Positions 28,040 through 37,242 are shown, counted from the stretch's first letter. The stretch: DNA of 58,564 nt from Gammaproteobacteria bacterium (GCA_030680605.1 JAUXUQ010000009.1:1-58564); one strand, 5' to 3'. The notes: generated by a model not told the origin, from the letters alone. Program-made: numbers and translations.

Positions 28040-29134
28040 TCAGATTAAGGATTTGCCGCCACGTACAAAAGGTGGTTTCACCGCGCGCGCCGGATGCAGC
28101 GTGCCGCGAATGTCGACGGCCACCTGTGCGCCAGTGGTGGCGGGTACACGCGCCAGTGCGATGGCCTGGCCCAGGGTGGGGGAGAAGCTGCCGCTGGTGA
28201 TTTCACCTTCGCCAACACCCTCGACGATGACCTTTTGATGGTTGCGCAGTACGCCTTTGTTTTCCAGTACCAGCCCCACCAGTTTACGTGTAGCACCTTG
28301 TGATTTTTGAGCTTCCAGTGCACTGCGCCCGATGAAGCCCCGCTCTTTGGGTTCCCACGCCACAGTCCATTCCAGCCCGCACTCCAGCGGTGAGATAGTT
28401 TCATCCATATCGGTGCCGTAGAGATTCATGCCGGCTTCCAGTCGCAGCGTGTCGCGCGCGCCCAGCCCGACAGGCTTCACACCCTGGGCCAGCAATGCGC
28501 GCCACAGTGGTACTGCTGCCTGCCCCGGCAGCAGTACCTCGAAGCCGTCTTCACCGGTATAGCCGGTGCGGCCGATGAAGATATCGCCGCTGCAGGCGGC
28601 ATAAAAAGGTTTAAGTTGCAGGGCAGCATCACGCAGGGTGTGCTCGCCACTGTCGGCCAGCACGTTCGCCACGCGTTCGCGCGCCTGCGGGCCTTGTACG
28701 GCAATCATGGCCAACTCGGGTCGTTCCGTTACGCTGACGCCGAATGCCGCCGCCTGGGTGTTAATCCAGGCCATGTCCTTGTCGCGGGTGGCGGCATTCA
28801 CCACCATCCGGAACCACTGCTCTTCCATGAAGTAGACGATGAGATCATCGATGACACCTGCCTGCTCATTCAGCATACAGGTGTAAAGTGCCTGTTGTGG
28901 TTTGAGCTTGTCGACGTTGTTGGCGATGAGATGTTGCAGAAAGGCACGTGTCCTGGCGCCGCGCAGGTCAACGATAGTCATATGCGAGACATCAAACATG
29001 CCGGCATCGCGCCGTACCTGATGATGCTCTTCGACCTGTGAACCATAGTGGATGGGCATGTCCCAGCCGGCGAAATCAACAATCTTGCCGTGCAGCGAGA
29101 GATGCTCGTTGTAAAGCGGTGTCTGATGGCCCAT
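28040..29134 (-). CDS. gcvT: Aminomethyltransferase (T protein)
   Basis: This 364-residue protein releases ammonia and makes methylene-tetrahydrofolate from the H-protein-bound aminomethyl group. Motifs are [52 protein letters not shown] and [14 protein letters not shown]. It is first in the gcv operon, 20 nt after the terminator that closes the glycine riboswitch. No strong Shine-Dalgarno is seen. Confidence 0.97.
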   Translation of the reverse strand: MGHQTPLYNEHLSLHGKIVDFAGWDMPIHYGSQVEEHHQVRRDAGMFDVSHMTIVDLRGARTRAFLQHLIANNVDKLKPQQALYTCMLNEQAGVIDDLIVYFMEEQWFRMVVNAATRDKDMAWINTQAAAFGVSVTERPELAMIAVQGPQARERVANVLADSGEHTLRDAALQLKPFYAACSGDIFIGRTGYTGEDGFEVLLPGQAAVPLWRALLAQGVKPVGLGARDTLRLEAGMNLYGTDMDETISPLECGLEWTVAWEPKERGFIGRSALEAQKSQGATRKLVGLVLENKGVLRNHQKVIVEGVGEGEITSGSFSPTLGQAIALARVPATTGAQVAVDIRGTLHPARAVKPPFVRGGKSLI

Positions 29135-29154
29135 GGCAGTAGTTGTCCGTACGC

Positions 29155-29202
29155 AAAATAAAAAAGGCGATGGCCGCGCGCGGAATGCGTGCTGCCATCG
29201 CC
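29155..29202 (-). terminator. Intrinsic terminator in the glycine riboswitch expression platform
   Basis: On the minus strand a perfect 9-bp stem, GGCGATGGC/GCCATCGCC (29194-29202 with 29166-29174), is followed by TTTTTTATTTT (29165-29155). It starts at the very end of aptamer 2 and lies 20 nt before gcvT. Termination when glycine is scarce and read-through when it is bound is the known mode for such switches. The pairing alternative here is inferred. Confidence 0.85.
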
Positions 29203-29403
29203 CCTCTGTCCTGTGACCTGAGAGATTGAACCCCTTCGGTGTCAGTCAGGTGTGCACCTGGCCGAGCTCTCCAGAATTGTGGGATGCCTAAGATTGCGGC
29301 GGCATCCTGTTGTCTCGCGGTCCTTTTGCCTGAGCGTTTCCGGGCGGTTTGCGCCGTCGGCGGTTGTCGCTGCTTGTGCCGCGACAACTCTCTCCCGCAA
29401 GAC
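29203..29403 (-). promoter_or_regulatory. Tandem glycine riboswitch
   Basis: Two aptamers lie in order on the minus strand. Aptamer 1 (29403-29312) has GCGGGAGAG, CTCAGGCAAAAGGAC and a closing 9-bp P1 (GTCTTGCGG/CCGCGAGAC). Aptamer 2 (about 29277-29203) has CTGGAGAG, CACCGAAGGGG, CTCTCAGGTCACAGGAC. These are the conserved glycine-aptamer segments. The linker holds an extra 7-bp inverted repeat (29282-29288 with 29301-29307). It would raise gcvTHP expression when glycine is plentiful. Confidence 0.93.
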
Positions 29404-29560
29404 CTCACTACTATACCGTGCGCTGTGGGTGAATCCAAGCCAAATTGCGTGGTTTGATGTGAACAACGCACCACCTTGGGCGCTGCCACGCCGGGCCAGC
29501 GTTGACAGACGCCAGCTCGCCGTTGATGATGGATGAAATTCTGCCTAGGGGGCTCTCTAA

Positions 29561-29956
29561 ATGGATATGCAGCGGCCGGCATCGCGTCGGGTCATGCGCT
29601 CTTTGCACATCATTGAGTGGGTCGGCCTGCTGCTGATCACTATGGCCACCATGGTGGCGGTGTGGCAGGAAGTCATGCTGATGGTGCACCGGCAGGAAGT
29701 GCTGTTGCAGGACATCCTGCTGCTGTTCATCTATCTTGAAATCTTTACCATGGTTGGCCTCTATTTCAGCAGCGGCAAGTTGCCGGTGCGTTATCCGATT
29801 TATATCGCCATGGTGGCGATAGCGCGTTATATCATCATCGGCCTCAAGGATTTGGACGGTTGGTCGATGGTGGCGCTATCGCTCGCCATTTTGGTGCTTG
29901 CACTCGCGGTGCTGGCCATACGTTACGGCCACACGCGCATGCCTTATGCGGAGTAG
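29561..29956 (+). CDS. PsiE-like membrane protein
   Basis: This 131-residue protein has four hydrophobic segments and the PsiE-type stretch VLLQDILLLFIYLEIFTMVGLYF followed by LPVRYPIYIAMVAIARYII. PsiE is phosphate-starvation-inducible in E. coli; its function is unknown. It is divergent from the glycine riboswitch and convergent with fbpB. Confidence 0.88.
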   Translation: MDMQRPASRRVMRSLHIIEWVGLLLITMATMVAVWQEVMLMVHRQEVLLQDILLLFIYLEIFTMVGLYFSSGKLPVRYPIYIAMVAIARYIIIGLKDLDGWSMVALSLAILVLALAVLAIRYGHTRMPYAE

Positions 29957-29968
29957 CTGCGCGGTGAC

Positions 29969-31627
29969 TCAGCCCTGAGGGCGGGTGGCGCGCATCAGCA
30001 GTCGCACCGGCACCAGGCCGACCAGCACCAGCGCCAGCGCGGGCAGTGCCGCGCGCTCCCACTCGCCTTCCGAGGTCAGTTCGAATATGCGTACCGCCAG
30101 TGTGTCCCAGCCGAAGGGGCGCAGCAGCAGTGTCGCCGGTAGCTCCTTCATCACCTCCACCAGCACCAGCAACGCGGCCGACAGCAGGCCCGGACGCAGC
30201 ATCGGCAGATAGATGCGCCAGAGAATTTCCTTGTGCGCCGCACCCAGGCTGCGCGCGGCTTGGGCAATGGACGGCGTGATGCGTTCCAGCCCGCTGTCCA
30301 CCGGGCTGTGTGCTACGGCGAGAAAGCGCACCAGATAGGCAAACAACAATGCTACCAGCGAGCTTGCGAGCGCGAGCCCCACTGGGCCGCCAAACCACGC
30401 CTCGCTGAGGCTGTCGATGCCTTGATCAAGCCAGGTCAGCAGCAGCATGATGCCGACGGCGAGCACGGTGCCGGGCAGGGCATAGCCCAAGGTGGAGAGC
30501 CGTAGCAGCATGTCGCTCAGGCGGTTTTGCGGCTGGAGCCGCCGCACGGCGGCCAGCAGCAGCGCAACGCTGACGGTAATAAGCGCAGCCAACGCGCCCA
30601 GTGCCAGGGTGTGCAGCACAAACTCAAGGTAGCGTGCATCCAGATCGTCCAGCGCAGATTCTCCCGCCCACAGCAACAGTTGCCCCAGTGGAATGAGAAA
30701 GGCGACCAGCAGAACAGTGGTGGCCGCCGCCGTGGCACCCCATGCGCGGGCGCCGGTGAGTTGCAGCCGCCGCTCGTGGGCCGGTTTGCCACTGTTGTAA
30801 TAACGCGCTGCGCCCCGAAAGCGCCGTTCCAGATACAGCGCGAGCGCGACCAGTAGCAACAGCAGCGTAGAAAGCTGGGCCGCCGCCTCGAGACTGAACA
30901 GCCCGAACCAGGCCTTGTAGATCGCGGTGGTAAAGGTGTCGTAATTGAAGATGTACACGGCGCCAAAATCGGCCAGTGTCTCCATCAGCGCCAGCGCCAC
31001 GCCTGCGGCCAGCGCAGGCCGTGCGGTGGGCAGCGCCACCCGCAAAAAGGCCTGCCAGGGCGTGAGCCCCAGCATGCGGCCGCACTCCATCATGGTGCGG
31101 CCCTGGGAGAGAAACGCAGTACGGGCCAGCATGTAAACGTACGGGTAGAGTGCCAGCACCATCACCGTGATGACGCCGCCGGTTGAGCGGATCTGCGGTA
31201 ACCGCAGATCATCGCCAAACAGGCTACGCAAGGCAGTTTGCAGCGGACCGCTGAAGTCCAGCAGGCCAATGGCGACAAAGGCCAGCACGTAGGTGGGCAC
31301 CGCCAGCGGCAACATCAGCGCCCACTCGAACAGGCGGCGGCCGGGAAACTCGCACAGGGTGGTGAGCCAGGCCAGCCCCGCGCCCAGTACCAGCACGCCA
31401 ATCCCGACACCCAGTGAGAGCACCAGCGTGTTGTAGAGCAGTTCGCCCAACACGGTGTCTGTCAGGTGGCGCCAGACCTCGGCCTCCGGCGTCAGCCAGG
31501 CGAAGAAGGGGACCAGAATGGGCAATACCACCAGCGCCGCAATGCACAACGATGCCACGTGCCAGCGATTGCACCGACTGCGGCGGCGTGCCGTATGTGT
31601 GACGGCGGTGCTGGACAGGGCACTCAT
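29969..31627 (-). CDS. Ferric iron ABC transporter permease
   Basis: This 552-residue protein has about 12 membrane segments, a fused double permease of the FbpB/SfuB type. The EAA-loop motifs are recognisable in both halves (near RTAFLSQGRTMMECGRMLGLTPWQAFLRVALPTARP and ITPSIAQAARSLGAAHKEILWRI, each read in part). It lies 62 nt after the substrate-binding gene. No ATPase gene follows; psiE, on the other strand, comes next. Confidence 0.92.
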   Translation of the reverse strand: MSALSSTAVTHTARRRSRCNRWHVASLCIAALVVLPILVPFFAWLTPEAEVWRHLTDTVLGELLYNTLVLSLGVGIGVLVLGAGLAWLTTLCEFPGRRLFEWALMLPLAVPTYVLAFVAIGLLDFSGPLQTALRSLFGDDLRLPQIRSTGGVITVMVLALYPYVYMLARTAFLSQGRTMMECGRMLGLTPWQAFLRVALPTARPALAAGVALALMETLADFGAVYIFNYDTFTTAIYKAWFGLFSLEAAAQLSTLLLLLVALALYLERRFRGAARYYNSGKPAHERRLQLTGARAWGATAAATTVLLVAFLIPLGQLLLWAGESALDDLDARYLEFVLHTLALGALAALITVSVALLLAAVRRLQPQNRLSDMLLRLSTLGYALPGTVLAVGIMLLLTWLDQGIDSLSEAWFGGPVGLALASSLVALLFAYLVRFLAVAHSPVDSGLERITPSIAQAARSLGAAHKEILWRIYLPMLRPGLLSAALLVLVEVMKELPATLLLRPFGWDTLAVRIFELTSEGEWERAALPALALVLVGLVPVRLLMRATRPQG

Positions 31628-31689
31628 GCGGGTCTATGGAGGCAGAATAAGCGTGCGGTTGAGGTTATCAGTCGCCCATACCTGCCGAC

Positions 31690-32697
31690 TTACTTGTACC
31701 CGGCACGATCCATCAGTTTTACCGCTGCCACCTGACGCTTGCCGGCCTCGGCGACGTTGATGGTATTGTGCTTGAACTCACCCCAGGACGCCACCAGTGA
31801 ATCGGGTGCTACGTTCGGGTTGGCGGGAAACTCCAGGTTGGAATCGGCAAACAGGTGTTGCGCCTGGTCGCCCGACAGCCACTCGAGGAACTTGACGGCG
31901 GCCTGTGCGTGTTTGGCGTGGGCGGTCACACCGGCGCCGGAAATGTTTACATGCGCACCTTGCTGATCTTGGTTGGCCCAGAAGATGGACACGGGCGCGT
32001 CGGGCTGGTTGCGCTTGAGGCGGCCAAAATAATAGCTGTTGACGATACCCACATCGCATTGACCGGCAATAACGGCATTGAGTACGCTGTCGTCATCTGA
32101 AAATGCCGGTGCGGCAAGATTGGCAACCCAGGCCTTGACGGTGGCCTCGGTCGCGGCTTCGCCTGACTGGGCGATCATCATGGCAACCAGCGACTGGTTG
32201 TACACCTTCTTGGAGCTGCGCAGGCACAAACGCCCCTTCCATTGTGTGGCACCCAGGGCTTCATAGGTGGAGAGCTCGCCGGGTTTCACCTTGTTGGGGT
32301 TGTAGACGATGGTGCGTGCGCGCACCGAGAGGCCGTACCAGTAGCCATCAGGGTCGCGCAGGTGGGCGGGAATATTGCTGTTGAGCGTCTGGGAGTTGAC
32401 CTTGGCCAGCACCCCCTCCTGCACAGCTTGCCACAGGTTGCCAGCGTCTACTGTGATCAGCAGGTCGGCAGGGGTCTTGGCGCCCTCGGCCTTGAGGCGC
32501 TCGAGCAGGGGGCCTTCCTTGCCGGTGATGAATTTTATGGCGACGCCGGTTTCCTGGGTGTAGGCATCAAACAGCGGTTTGATGAGTTGCTCGTTGCGCG
32601 CCGAATAGACCACGATCTCGTCGGCGGCCTGCACCGGTGGCAGGGCGAGTGGCAGCAAGGCCAGTAGCGACAACAGGGTACGATACACAGATTTCAT
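31690..32697 (-). CDS. Periplasmic ferric iron-binding protein
   Basis: This 335-residue protein has a signal peptide (about 1-24, ending VQA-AD). The FbpA-type start is DEIVVYSARNEQLIKPLFDAY, then FITGKEGPLLERLKAEG, CDVGIVNSYYFGRL (with the Tyr pair that binds Fe3+) and HVNISGAGVTAHAKH. GGAG precedes the ATG, and a perfect Fur box lies upstream. It would hand Fe3+ to the permease just downstream. Confidence 0.93.
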   Translation of the reverse strand: MKSVYRTLLSLLALLPLALPPVQAADEIVVYSARNEQLIKPLFDAYTQETGVAIKFITGKEGPLLERLKAEGAKTPADLLITVDAGNLWQAVQEGVLAKVNSQTLNSNIPAHLRDPDGYWYGLSVRARTIVYNPNKVKPGELSTYEALGATQWKGRLCLRSSKKVYNQSLVAMMIAQSGEAATEATVKAWVANLAAPAFSDDDSVLNAVIAGQCDVGIVNSYYFGRLKRNQPDAPVSIFWANQDQQGAHVNISGAGVTAHAKHAQAAVKFLEWLSGDQAQHLFADSNLEFPANPNVAPDSLVASWGEFKHNTINVAEAGKRQVAAVKLMDRAGYK

Positions 32698-32731
32698 TTT
32701 CGGGCTCCAGGCAGGAGGTCTAATGTTTAGT

Positions 32732-32750
32732 AATGATAATTATTATCATT
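32732..32750 (-). promoter_or_regulatory. Fur box upstream of the iron transporter
   Basis: The perfect 7-1-7 palindrome TGATAAT-T-ATTATCA (32734-32748), extended by AT on both sides, matches the Fur consensus. It lies 35-53 bp upstream of the iron-binding protein gene, so iron-replete cells should shut this operon off. The TauE/SafE gene, on the same strand, ends 31 bp before it. Confidence 0.9.
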
Positions 32751-32780
32751 TAAATGCGCAAGTGCCGCCTGAGAATTTTT

Positions 32781-33533
32781 TTACAGCCAATTCCCCTTGA
32801 TCAGTTTGAAGCCTGCCATCAGCAGCACCAGCGCGAGCACGCGCAGCAAAACAGGTGATGACAGGCGGAAGGCCCCACTGTAAGAGCCCAAGGCCCCACC
32901 GAGCAGCACGGCCGCGCCAAGCCACCCAGCCAGGCTCCAGTCGGGCAGTACCTTGCCCGTTTGCGCCAGCAGGCCGGCGGCTGAATTCAGGAAGATGAAG
33001 GCGGCGGAGAGGGCGGCTGTTTTTTTTGCATCCGCCCAGCCCAGCACCAGCAGCAGCGGGCTGAGGAAAATTCCACCGCCGATGCCAAGCAGCCCGGCCA
33101 TAAACCCCAGCAGCAAGCCCACCGGGACACCCACGCCATACAGGCGTGCTGGCGTAATGGCGGTCAGGGTCGCGATGGGGCGGGGTAGCAGAAAGCGCAG
33201 GGCGGCAGCCAACAAGGTGAAACCCAGCAGCAGCGAGAAGGTCTCGGGTGTCAGCTGTGTGGCGCCGCCGACATAGGCGGCCGGAATGGAGGCGATGATA
33301 AACGGCAGCAGCAGCCGTGGTTCAAAATGCCCGGCCCGCTGATAGTTGAGGAAGGCCAGCCCGCTCACCAGCAGATTGAGCGCCAGCACCGTGGGTACGA
33401 TATCCGCGCGCGCAAAGCCGAACAGGGCAAAGATGGCGAGGTAGGTGGTGGCACCGCCGTGGCCTACCGAGCTGTAGGCCAGCGCAGCAAGGAAAAACAG
33501 CGGCACCAGCCACAGTACGGCATCATGATCCAT
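32781..33533 (-). CDS. TauE/SafE-family membrane exporter
   Basis: This 250-residue protein has about eight hydrophobic segments and the family's SSVGHGGATTYLAI near the start and GFMAGLLGIGGGIFLSPLLL in the middle. TSUP family members export sulfite, sulfoacetate or related anions. The substrate here is not known. Confidence 0.9.
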   Translation of the reverse strand: MDHDAVLWLVPLFFLAALAYSSVGHGGATTYLAIFALFGFARADIVPTVLALNLLVSGLAFLNYQRAGHFEPRLLLPFIIASIPAAYVGGATQLTPETFSLLLGFTLLAAALRFLLPRPIATLTAITPARLYGVGVPVGLLLGFMAGLLGIGGGIFLSPLLLVLGWADAKKTAALSAAFIFLNSAAGLLAQTGKVLPDWSLAGWLGAAVLLGGALGSYSGAFRLSSPVLLRVLALVLLMAGFKLIKGNWL

Positions 33534-33640
33534 AACGCAGGGTGGGCAACTGGCGGCTAATCGTCGTCACAATGTAGCATGCCTGTGTCTACCTGCGACA
33601 TCCGCAGAACCCTTCGCTACGCTCTTCCCTGCGCAGCCGT

Positions 33641-33686
33641 CGCTCCTGCGCATCCATGCGCCCGCGACATTCGCACGTCCATGTGC
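33641..33686 (-). repeat. GGA-loop hairpin cluster (copy B)
   Basis: On the minus strand three small hairpins have GGA in the loop: GCAC-ATGGAC-GTGC (33686-33673), GCGC-ATGGAT-GCGC (33661-33648) and CGC-AGGA-GCG (33650-33641, sharing the end of the previous stem). They follow the cytochrome c terminator and share the 11-mer GGACGTGCGAA with copy C at 37.5 kb. GGA in a loop is what CsrA/RsmA binds, but a repeat element without such a role is equally possible. Confidence 0.55.
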
Positions 33687-33691
33687 AGCAC

Positions 33692-33719
33692 AAAAAAAAG
33701 CCAGCGGTTAAGCTGGCTT
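33692..33719 (-). terminator. Intrinsic terminator for the cytochrome c gene
   Basis: On the minus strand AAGCCAGC/GCTGGCTT (33719-33712 with 33705-33698) is followed by a T-run. It lies about 25 bp beyond the cytochrome stop at 33744. Confidence 0.88.
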
Positions 33720-33743
33720 TTAGTACCGGATGGAGCGGTGTGA

Positions 33744-34079
33744 CTATTTGGCCAGGGAGATAATGAAATCAGCCAGGGCGTCGATGTCGGCATCGGCAAC
33801 GCGCGGCGAGTAGGCCGGCATCACACCCATCTGCCAGCGGCCCGTGCCGCCCTTCTTGGTCCACTCGACCAGGCTGGCCTTGGCGCCGGCATCGCCTGCG
33901 TACTTGGCGCTAATATCTTTCCAGGACGGTCCGACACGCTTCTGGTCGATGTTGTGGCAAGCAAAGCAGCCGCTCTTCTTGGCCAGTTCCGAGCCTGCTG
34001 CCATGTCCAGTGCGGCGCTTGCCTGGCCTGCGAATAACAGGGCGGCGGCAGCGGAAGCAATCAACAAATGTGACTTCAT
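33744..34079 (-). CDS. Class I c-type cytochrome, periplasmic
   Basis: From the ATG at 34079 it is 111 residues: a signal peptide (about 1-22, ASA-A), then the haem site CFACH and the axial Met in GVMPAYSP. Small mono-haem cytochromes of this c551/c552 type carry electrons to oxidases or reductases. An AAGGAG Shine-Dalgarno (AGGAGAAGATTC) precedes the ATG; the longer frame to 34112 adds no family sequence. An intrinsic terminator follows, so it is a single-gene unit. Confidence 0.92.
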   Translation of the reverse strand: MKSHLLIASAAAALLFAGQASAALDMAAGSELAKKSGCFACHNIDQKRVGPSWKDISAKYAGDAGAKASLVEWTKKGGTGRWQMGVMPAYSPRVADADIDALADFIISLAK

Positions 34080-34259
34080 GAATCTTCTCCTTTTACGTGA
34101 TGAATTAAACAAATGTAAGGGTTCTGTTTACAGGGTTGTGGCCCTCGGCAAGCACCCGACGCCGTATTATCTCATTCATTAACGCAGAAATAGCAAGCGC
34201 GTAGCAAAAAATGCTGGCGCATGTACTGCGCGCAGGTGATAGTCTTGGGCACGCAAGAA

Positions 34260-36434
34260 CTATGCCGTTTGCAGATTGGCATAGGCCACCATCAGCCATT
34301 TGCTGCCCGCGCGCGCAAAACTTACCTGAACCCGTGCCTGCTCGCCTCGCCCCTCATAATTCATGATCACACCTTCGCCGAAAGCGGCGTGACGCACATG
34401 CTGGCCCAGCCGGAGACCGGTAGGCGTAACTTGGTTATCGGTCGTGGCGGAGAATACTTGAGTGGCAGTGACCGGAGTGGAGGCAGCCACTGTGCCGTGC
34501 AGGCGTACCTCGCGCATGAGTTCGGCAGGAATCTCGTTCACGAACCGGGACGGATTGGGATAGGTGTCGGTGCCGTGCAGGCGGCGGCGTTCGGCGTGGG
34601 TGACGTAAAGCTGGCGTTTGGCGCGTGTCAGCCCGACATAACACAGGCGGCGCTCTTCTTCCAGGCGGCGGTCTTCCTCAATGGAAAGCCGGTGCGGAAA
34701 CAGCCCCTCTTCCATGCCGCAGAGGAACACCAGCGGAAATTCGAGCCCCTTGGCCGAGTGCAGCGTCATGAGCTGCACACAGTCATCCCAGGCATTGCCC
34801 TGGCCTTCGCCTGCTTCCAGCGCGGCATGCGAGAGAAAGGCCGACAGGGGATCCAGGCCCTCCTCCGGCTCATGGCTGAACTGGCGCGCGGCGCTGGAAA
34901 GCTCTTCCAGATTTTCCACCCGCGCCTGGCCCTTTTCGCCCTTGTCCTTGCGGTGATGGTCAAGCAGACCGCTGCACTGCACCACGTGATCAGTCTGCTC
35001 ATGCAGTTCAAGATGGGCTGTGTCACGCGCCAGTGCTTCGATCAGATTGAGAAAGGCCGCCAGCGCCGAGGCCGCGCGCGCACTCAGTTTGGCTTCCGTG
35101 GTGAGTGCAAGTGCCGCCCGCCACAGCGGGATTTGCTGGCTGCGGGCATGAGCGCGCAGTACCTCCAGCGTGGTGTCGCCGATGCCGCGCGTCGGCATGT
35201 TGACCACTCGCTCAAACGAGGCATCGTCATCGCGGTTGGCAATCAGGCGCAGATAGGCCAGTGCGTCCTTGATCTCGGCGCGCTCGAAGAAACGCAGGCC
35301 GCCATAGACCCGGTACGGCATGCCGACCTGTAGCAAGGCCTCTTCAAAGTTGCGCGACTGTGCATTGGATCGGTAGAGAATGGCGGCCTCGGCGCGTTGC
35401 CCGCCCTGTGCTACCCACTGGCGGATCCGTTCGACCACGAAGCGCGCCTCGTCCAGATCATTGAATGCCGCATAACGCAGGATGGGCTCGCCGTCGGCAT
35501 CGTTGGTCCACAGGTTTTTGCCGAGACGTCCGCTGTTGTTGGCAATGAGCGCGTTGGCGGCCTTGAGGATGGTGCCGGTGGAGCGGTAGTTCTGCTCCAG
35601 CCGCAGTGTTTGCGCGCCATGGAAGTCGCGTGCGAACTGCTGGATATTTTCGATGCGTGCGCCGCGCCAGCCGTAAATCGACTGGTCGTCATCGCCGACT
35701 GCAAACATGCGCCCGTGCGCGCTTGCGAGCATGCGCAACCAGGCGTATTGAATCGCGTTGGTGTCCTGAAATTCGTCCACCAGAATGTGCTGAAAACGAT
35801 TCTGATAGTGCGCCAGCACCTGCGGCTGTTTGAGCCATAACTCATGTGCGCGCAGCAACAACTCGGCAAAATCCACCAGGCCGGAGCGCTCACACAATGC
35901 TTCATAAGCCTGATAGATGCGGATCATCTGGCGTGCATAGGGGTCGCCGCGGTCATCGATGTGCTGCGGACGCACGCCCTCGTCCTTGCGGGCATTGATG
36001 AACCATTGTGCTTGACGCGGTGGCCACTTGGCCTCATCAAGGTCGAGCGCCTTCAGTACACGGCGCAGCGTACGGTATTGGTCATCGCTGTCGAGAATCT
36101 GGAAGGTCTGGGGCAGGCGCGCCTCGCGCCAGTGCGCGCGCAGCAGGCGGTGTGCCAGCCCGTGAAACGTGCCTACCCACATGCCGCCCGCCGGGCGTTG
36201 CAACAGGCCTTCAATGCGTCCACGCATCTCGGCCGCAGCCTTGTTGGTGAAGGTGACGGCGAGGATGGAAAACGGCGTGGCGTGTTCCACCTCCATCAGC
36301 CAGGCGATGCGGTGCGTGAGTACCCGCGTCTTGCCGCTGCCTGCGCCAGCCAATACCAGCAGCGGGCCTTGCGGGGCGCACACCGCCTCGCGTTGCGCGT
36401 CGTTCAGCGGGTCAATCAGGCGGGAAACATCCAT
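34260..36434 (-). CDS. uvrD: UvrD/Rep-family DNA helicase
   Basis: This 724-residue protein matches the 720 of E. coli UvrD. It has motif I LVLAGAGSGKTRVLTHRIAWL, motif II VDEFQDTNAIQYAWL, motif III GDDDQSIYGWRGA and motif VI VGLTRAKRQLYVTHAERR. It is a superfamily 1 helicase for excision and mismatch repair. It is divergent from the dioxygenase-like gene with a 43-bp gap that holds a perfect palindrome. The end (about 660-724) has the family's HAAFGEGVIMNYEG segment. Confidence 0.96.
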   Translation of the reverse strand: MDVSRLIDPLNDAQREAVCAPQGPLLVLAGAGSGKTRVLTHRIAWLMEVEHATPFSILAVTFTNKAAAEMRGRIEGLLQRPAGGMWVGTFHGLAHRLLRAHWREARLPQTFQILDSDDQYRTLRRVLKALDLDEAKWPPRQAQWFINARKDEGVRPQHIDDRGDPYARQMIRIYQAYEALCERSGLVDFAELLLRAHELWLKQPQVLAHYQNRFQHILVDEFQDTNAIQYAWLRMLASAHGRMFAVGDDDQSIYGWRGARIENIQQFARDFHGAQTLRLEQNYRSTGTILKAANALIANNSGRLGKNLWTNDADGEPILRYAAFNDLDEARFVVERIRQWVAQGGQRAEAAILYRSNAQSRNFEEALLQVGMPYRVYGGLRFFERAEIKDALAYLRLIANRDDDASFERVVNMPTRGIGDTTLEVLRAHARSQQIPLWRAALALTTEAKLSARAASALAAFLNLIEALARDTAHLELHEQTDHVVQCSGLLDHHRKDKGEKGQARVENLEELSSAARQFSHEPEEGLDPLSAFLSHAALEAGEGQGNAWDDCVQLMTLHSAKGLEFPLVFLCGMEEGLFPHRLSIEEDRRLEEERRLCYVGLTRAKRQLYVTHAERRRLHGTDTYPNPSRFVNEIPAELMREVRLHGTVAASTPVTATQVFSATTDNQVTPTGLRLGQHVRHAAFGEGVIMNYEGRGEQARVQVSFARAGSKWLMVAYANLQTA

Positions 36435-36454
36435 ATTTCAATTTTAACATAAGC

Positions 36455-36466
36455 GCCAGTACTGGC
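36455..36466. promoter_or_regulatory. Perfect 12-bp palindrome between uvrD and phyH-like genes
   Basis: GCCAGTACTGGC sits in the centre of the 43-bp gap between two divergent genes. It is not a LexA box of the CTGT-N8-ACAG type. It is a possible operator. Confidence 0.35.
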
Positions 36467-36477
36467 CGGGGTGTAAA

Positions 36478-37242
36478 ATGCCGCGCATGTTCAATGCGCA
36501 CGAAGTTGAGGGTTTTCGCAAAGACGGCTATGTGATTGTGCGCCAACTCGCCGCACCCGAGACGGTGCGCGCCATGCGCTCGCTCGCTGCAGCAGCGCTG
36601 GAAGCCGAAGTGGGGCCGCTCGAATATGAGGCCGATCTGCATTATCCCGGTGCGCCGCCATCCCGCACCGCGCCGGGTGGCCACACGGTACGGCGCTTAT
36701 TGCAGGCCTATGCGCGTGCCCCGGTATTTCGTGACTGGGCGCTGAGCGCGCCGGTTACCGGGCGTCTGCAGCAACTGCTGGGGCCGGATATCCTGCTGGC
36801 GCAGGCGCATCACAACTGTATCATGACCAAGCAGCCGCGCTACAGCAGCATCACCCACTGGCATCAGGACATCCGCTACTGGGCGTTTGAGCGCCAGGAA
36901 CTGGTGAGTGTCTGGCTGGCACTCGGGCCGGAGCGCGTGGAGAACGGCTGTCTGCTGCTGGTGCCCGGTAGCCAGGCCATGGCGTTTACCCCGGCACAAT
37001 TTGATAAGACGATATTTTTCCGTCCCGAACTGCCACAGAATCAGCAACTGATCGCTACCGGTATCCCGGCAGAACTCGATGCGGGCGATGTGCTGTTCTT
37101 CCACTGCCGCACGCTGCATGCCGCCGGTCGCAATGAGACCGATGCGACCAAGTTTTCAGTAGTATTCACCTATCACGCGGTTGACAATCACCCGCTCGCC
37201 AACACGCGCTCGGCCAGTACGCCTGAGGTTGCGGTGGCCTGA
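36478..37242 (+). CDS. Phytanoyl-CoA dioxygenase-like Fe(II)/2-oxoglutarate oxygenase
   Basis: This 254-residue PhyH-family protein has the HxD metal pair in THWHQDIRYW (about 119-121), the distal His in FFHCRTLHAAGRN (about 207-212) and a KFSVVFTYH ending typical of the family, which reads the 2-oxoglutarate-binding Arg slightly upstream. The substrate is unknown. A start at the second Met (36487) is possible. Confidence 0.88.
   Translation: MPRMFNAHEVEGFRKDGYVIVRQLAAPETVRAMRSLAAAALEAEVGPLEYEADLHYPGAPPSRTAPGGHTVRRLLQAYARAPVFRDWALSAPVTGRLQQLLGPDILLAQAHHNCIMTKQPRYSSITHWHQDIRYWAFERQELVSVWLALGPERVENGCLLLVPGSQAMAFTPAQFDKTIFFRPELPQNQQLIATGIPAELDAGDVLFFHCRTLHAAGRNETDATKFSVVFTYHAVDNHPLANTRSASTPEVAVA

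Noticed and set aside
34221-35333. 370-codon plus-strand ORF
   Set aside because: It is antisense to the well-supported uvrD gene; long shadow ORFs are common in this GC-rich DNA.
36455-36466. LexA/SOS box upstream of uvrD
   Set aside because: The palindrome GCCAGTACTGGC does not fit CTGT-N8-ACAG; listed only as an unassigned palindrome.
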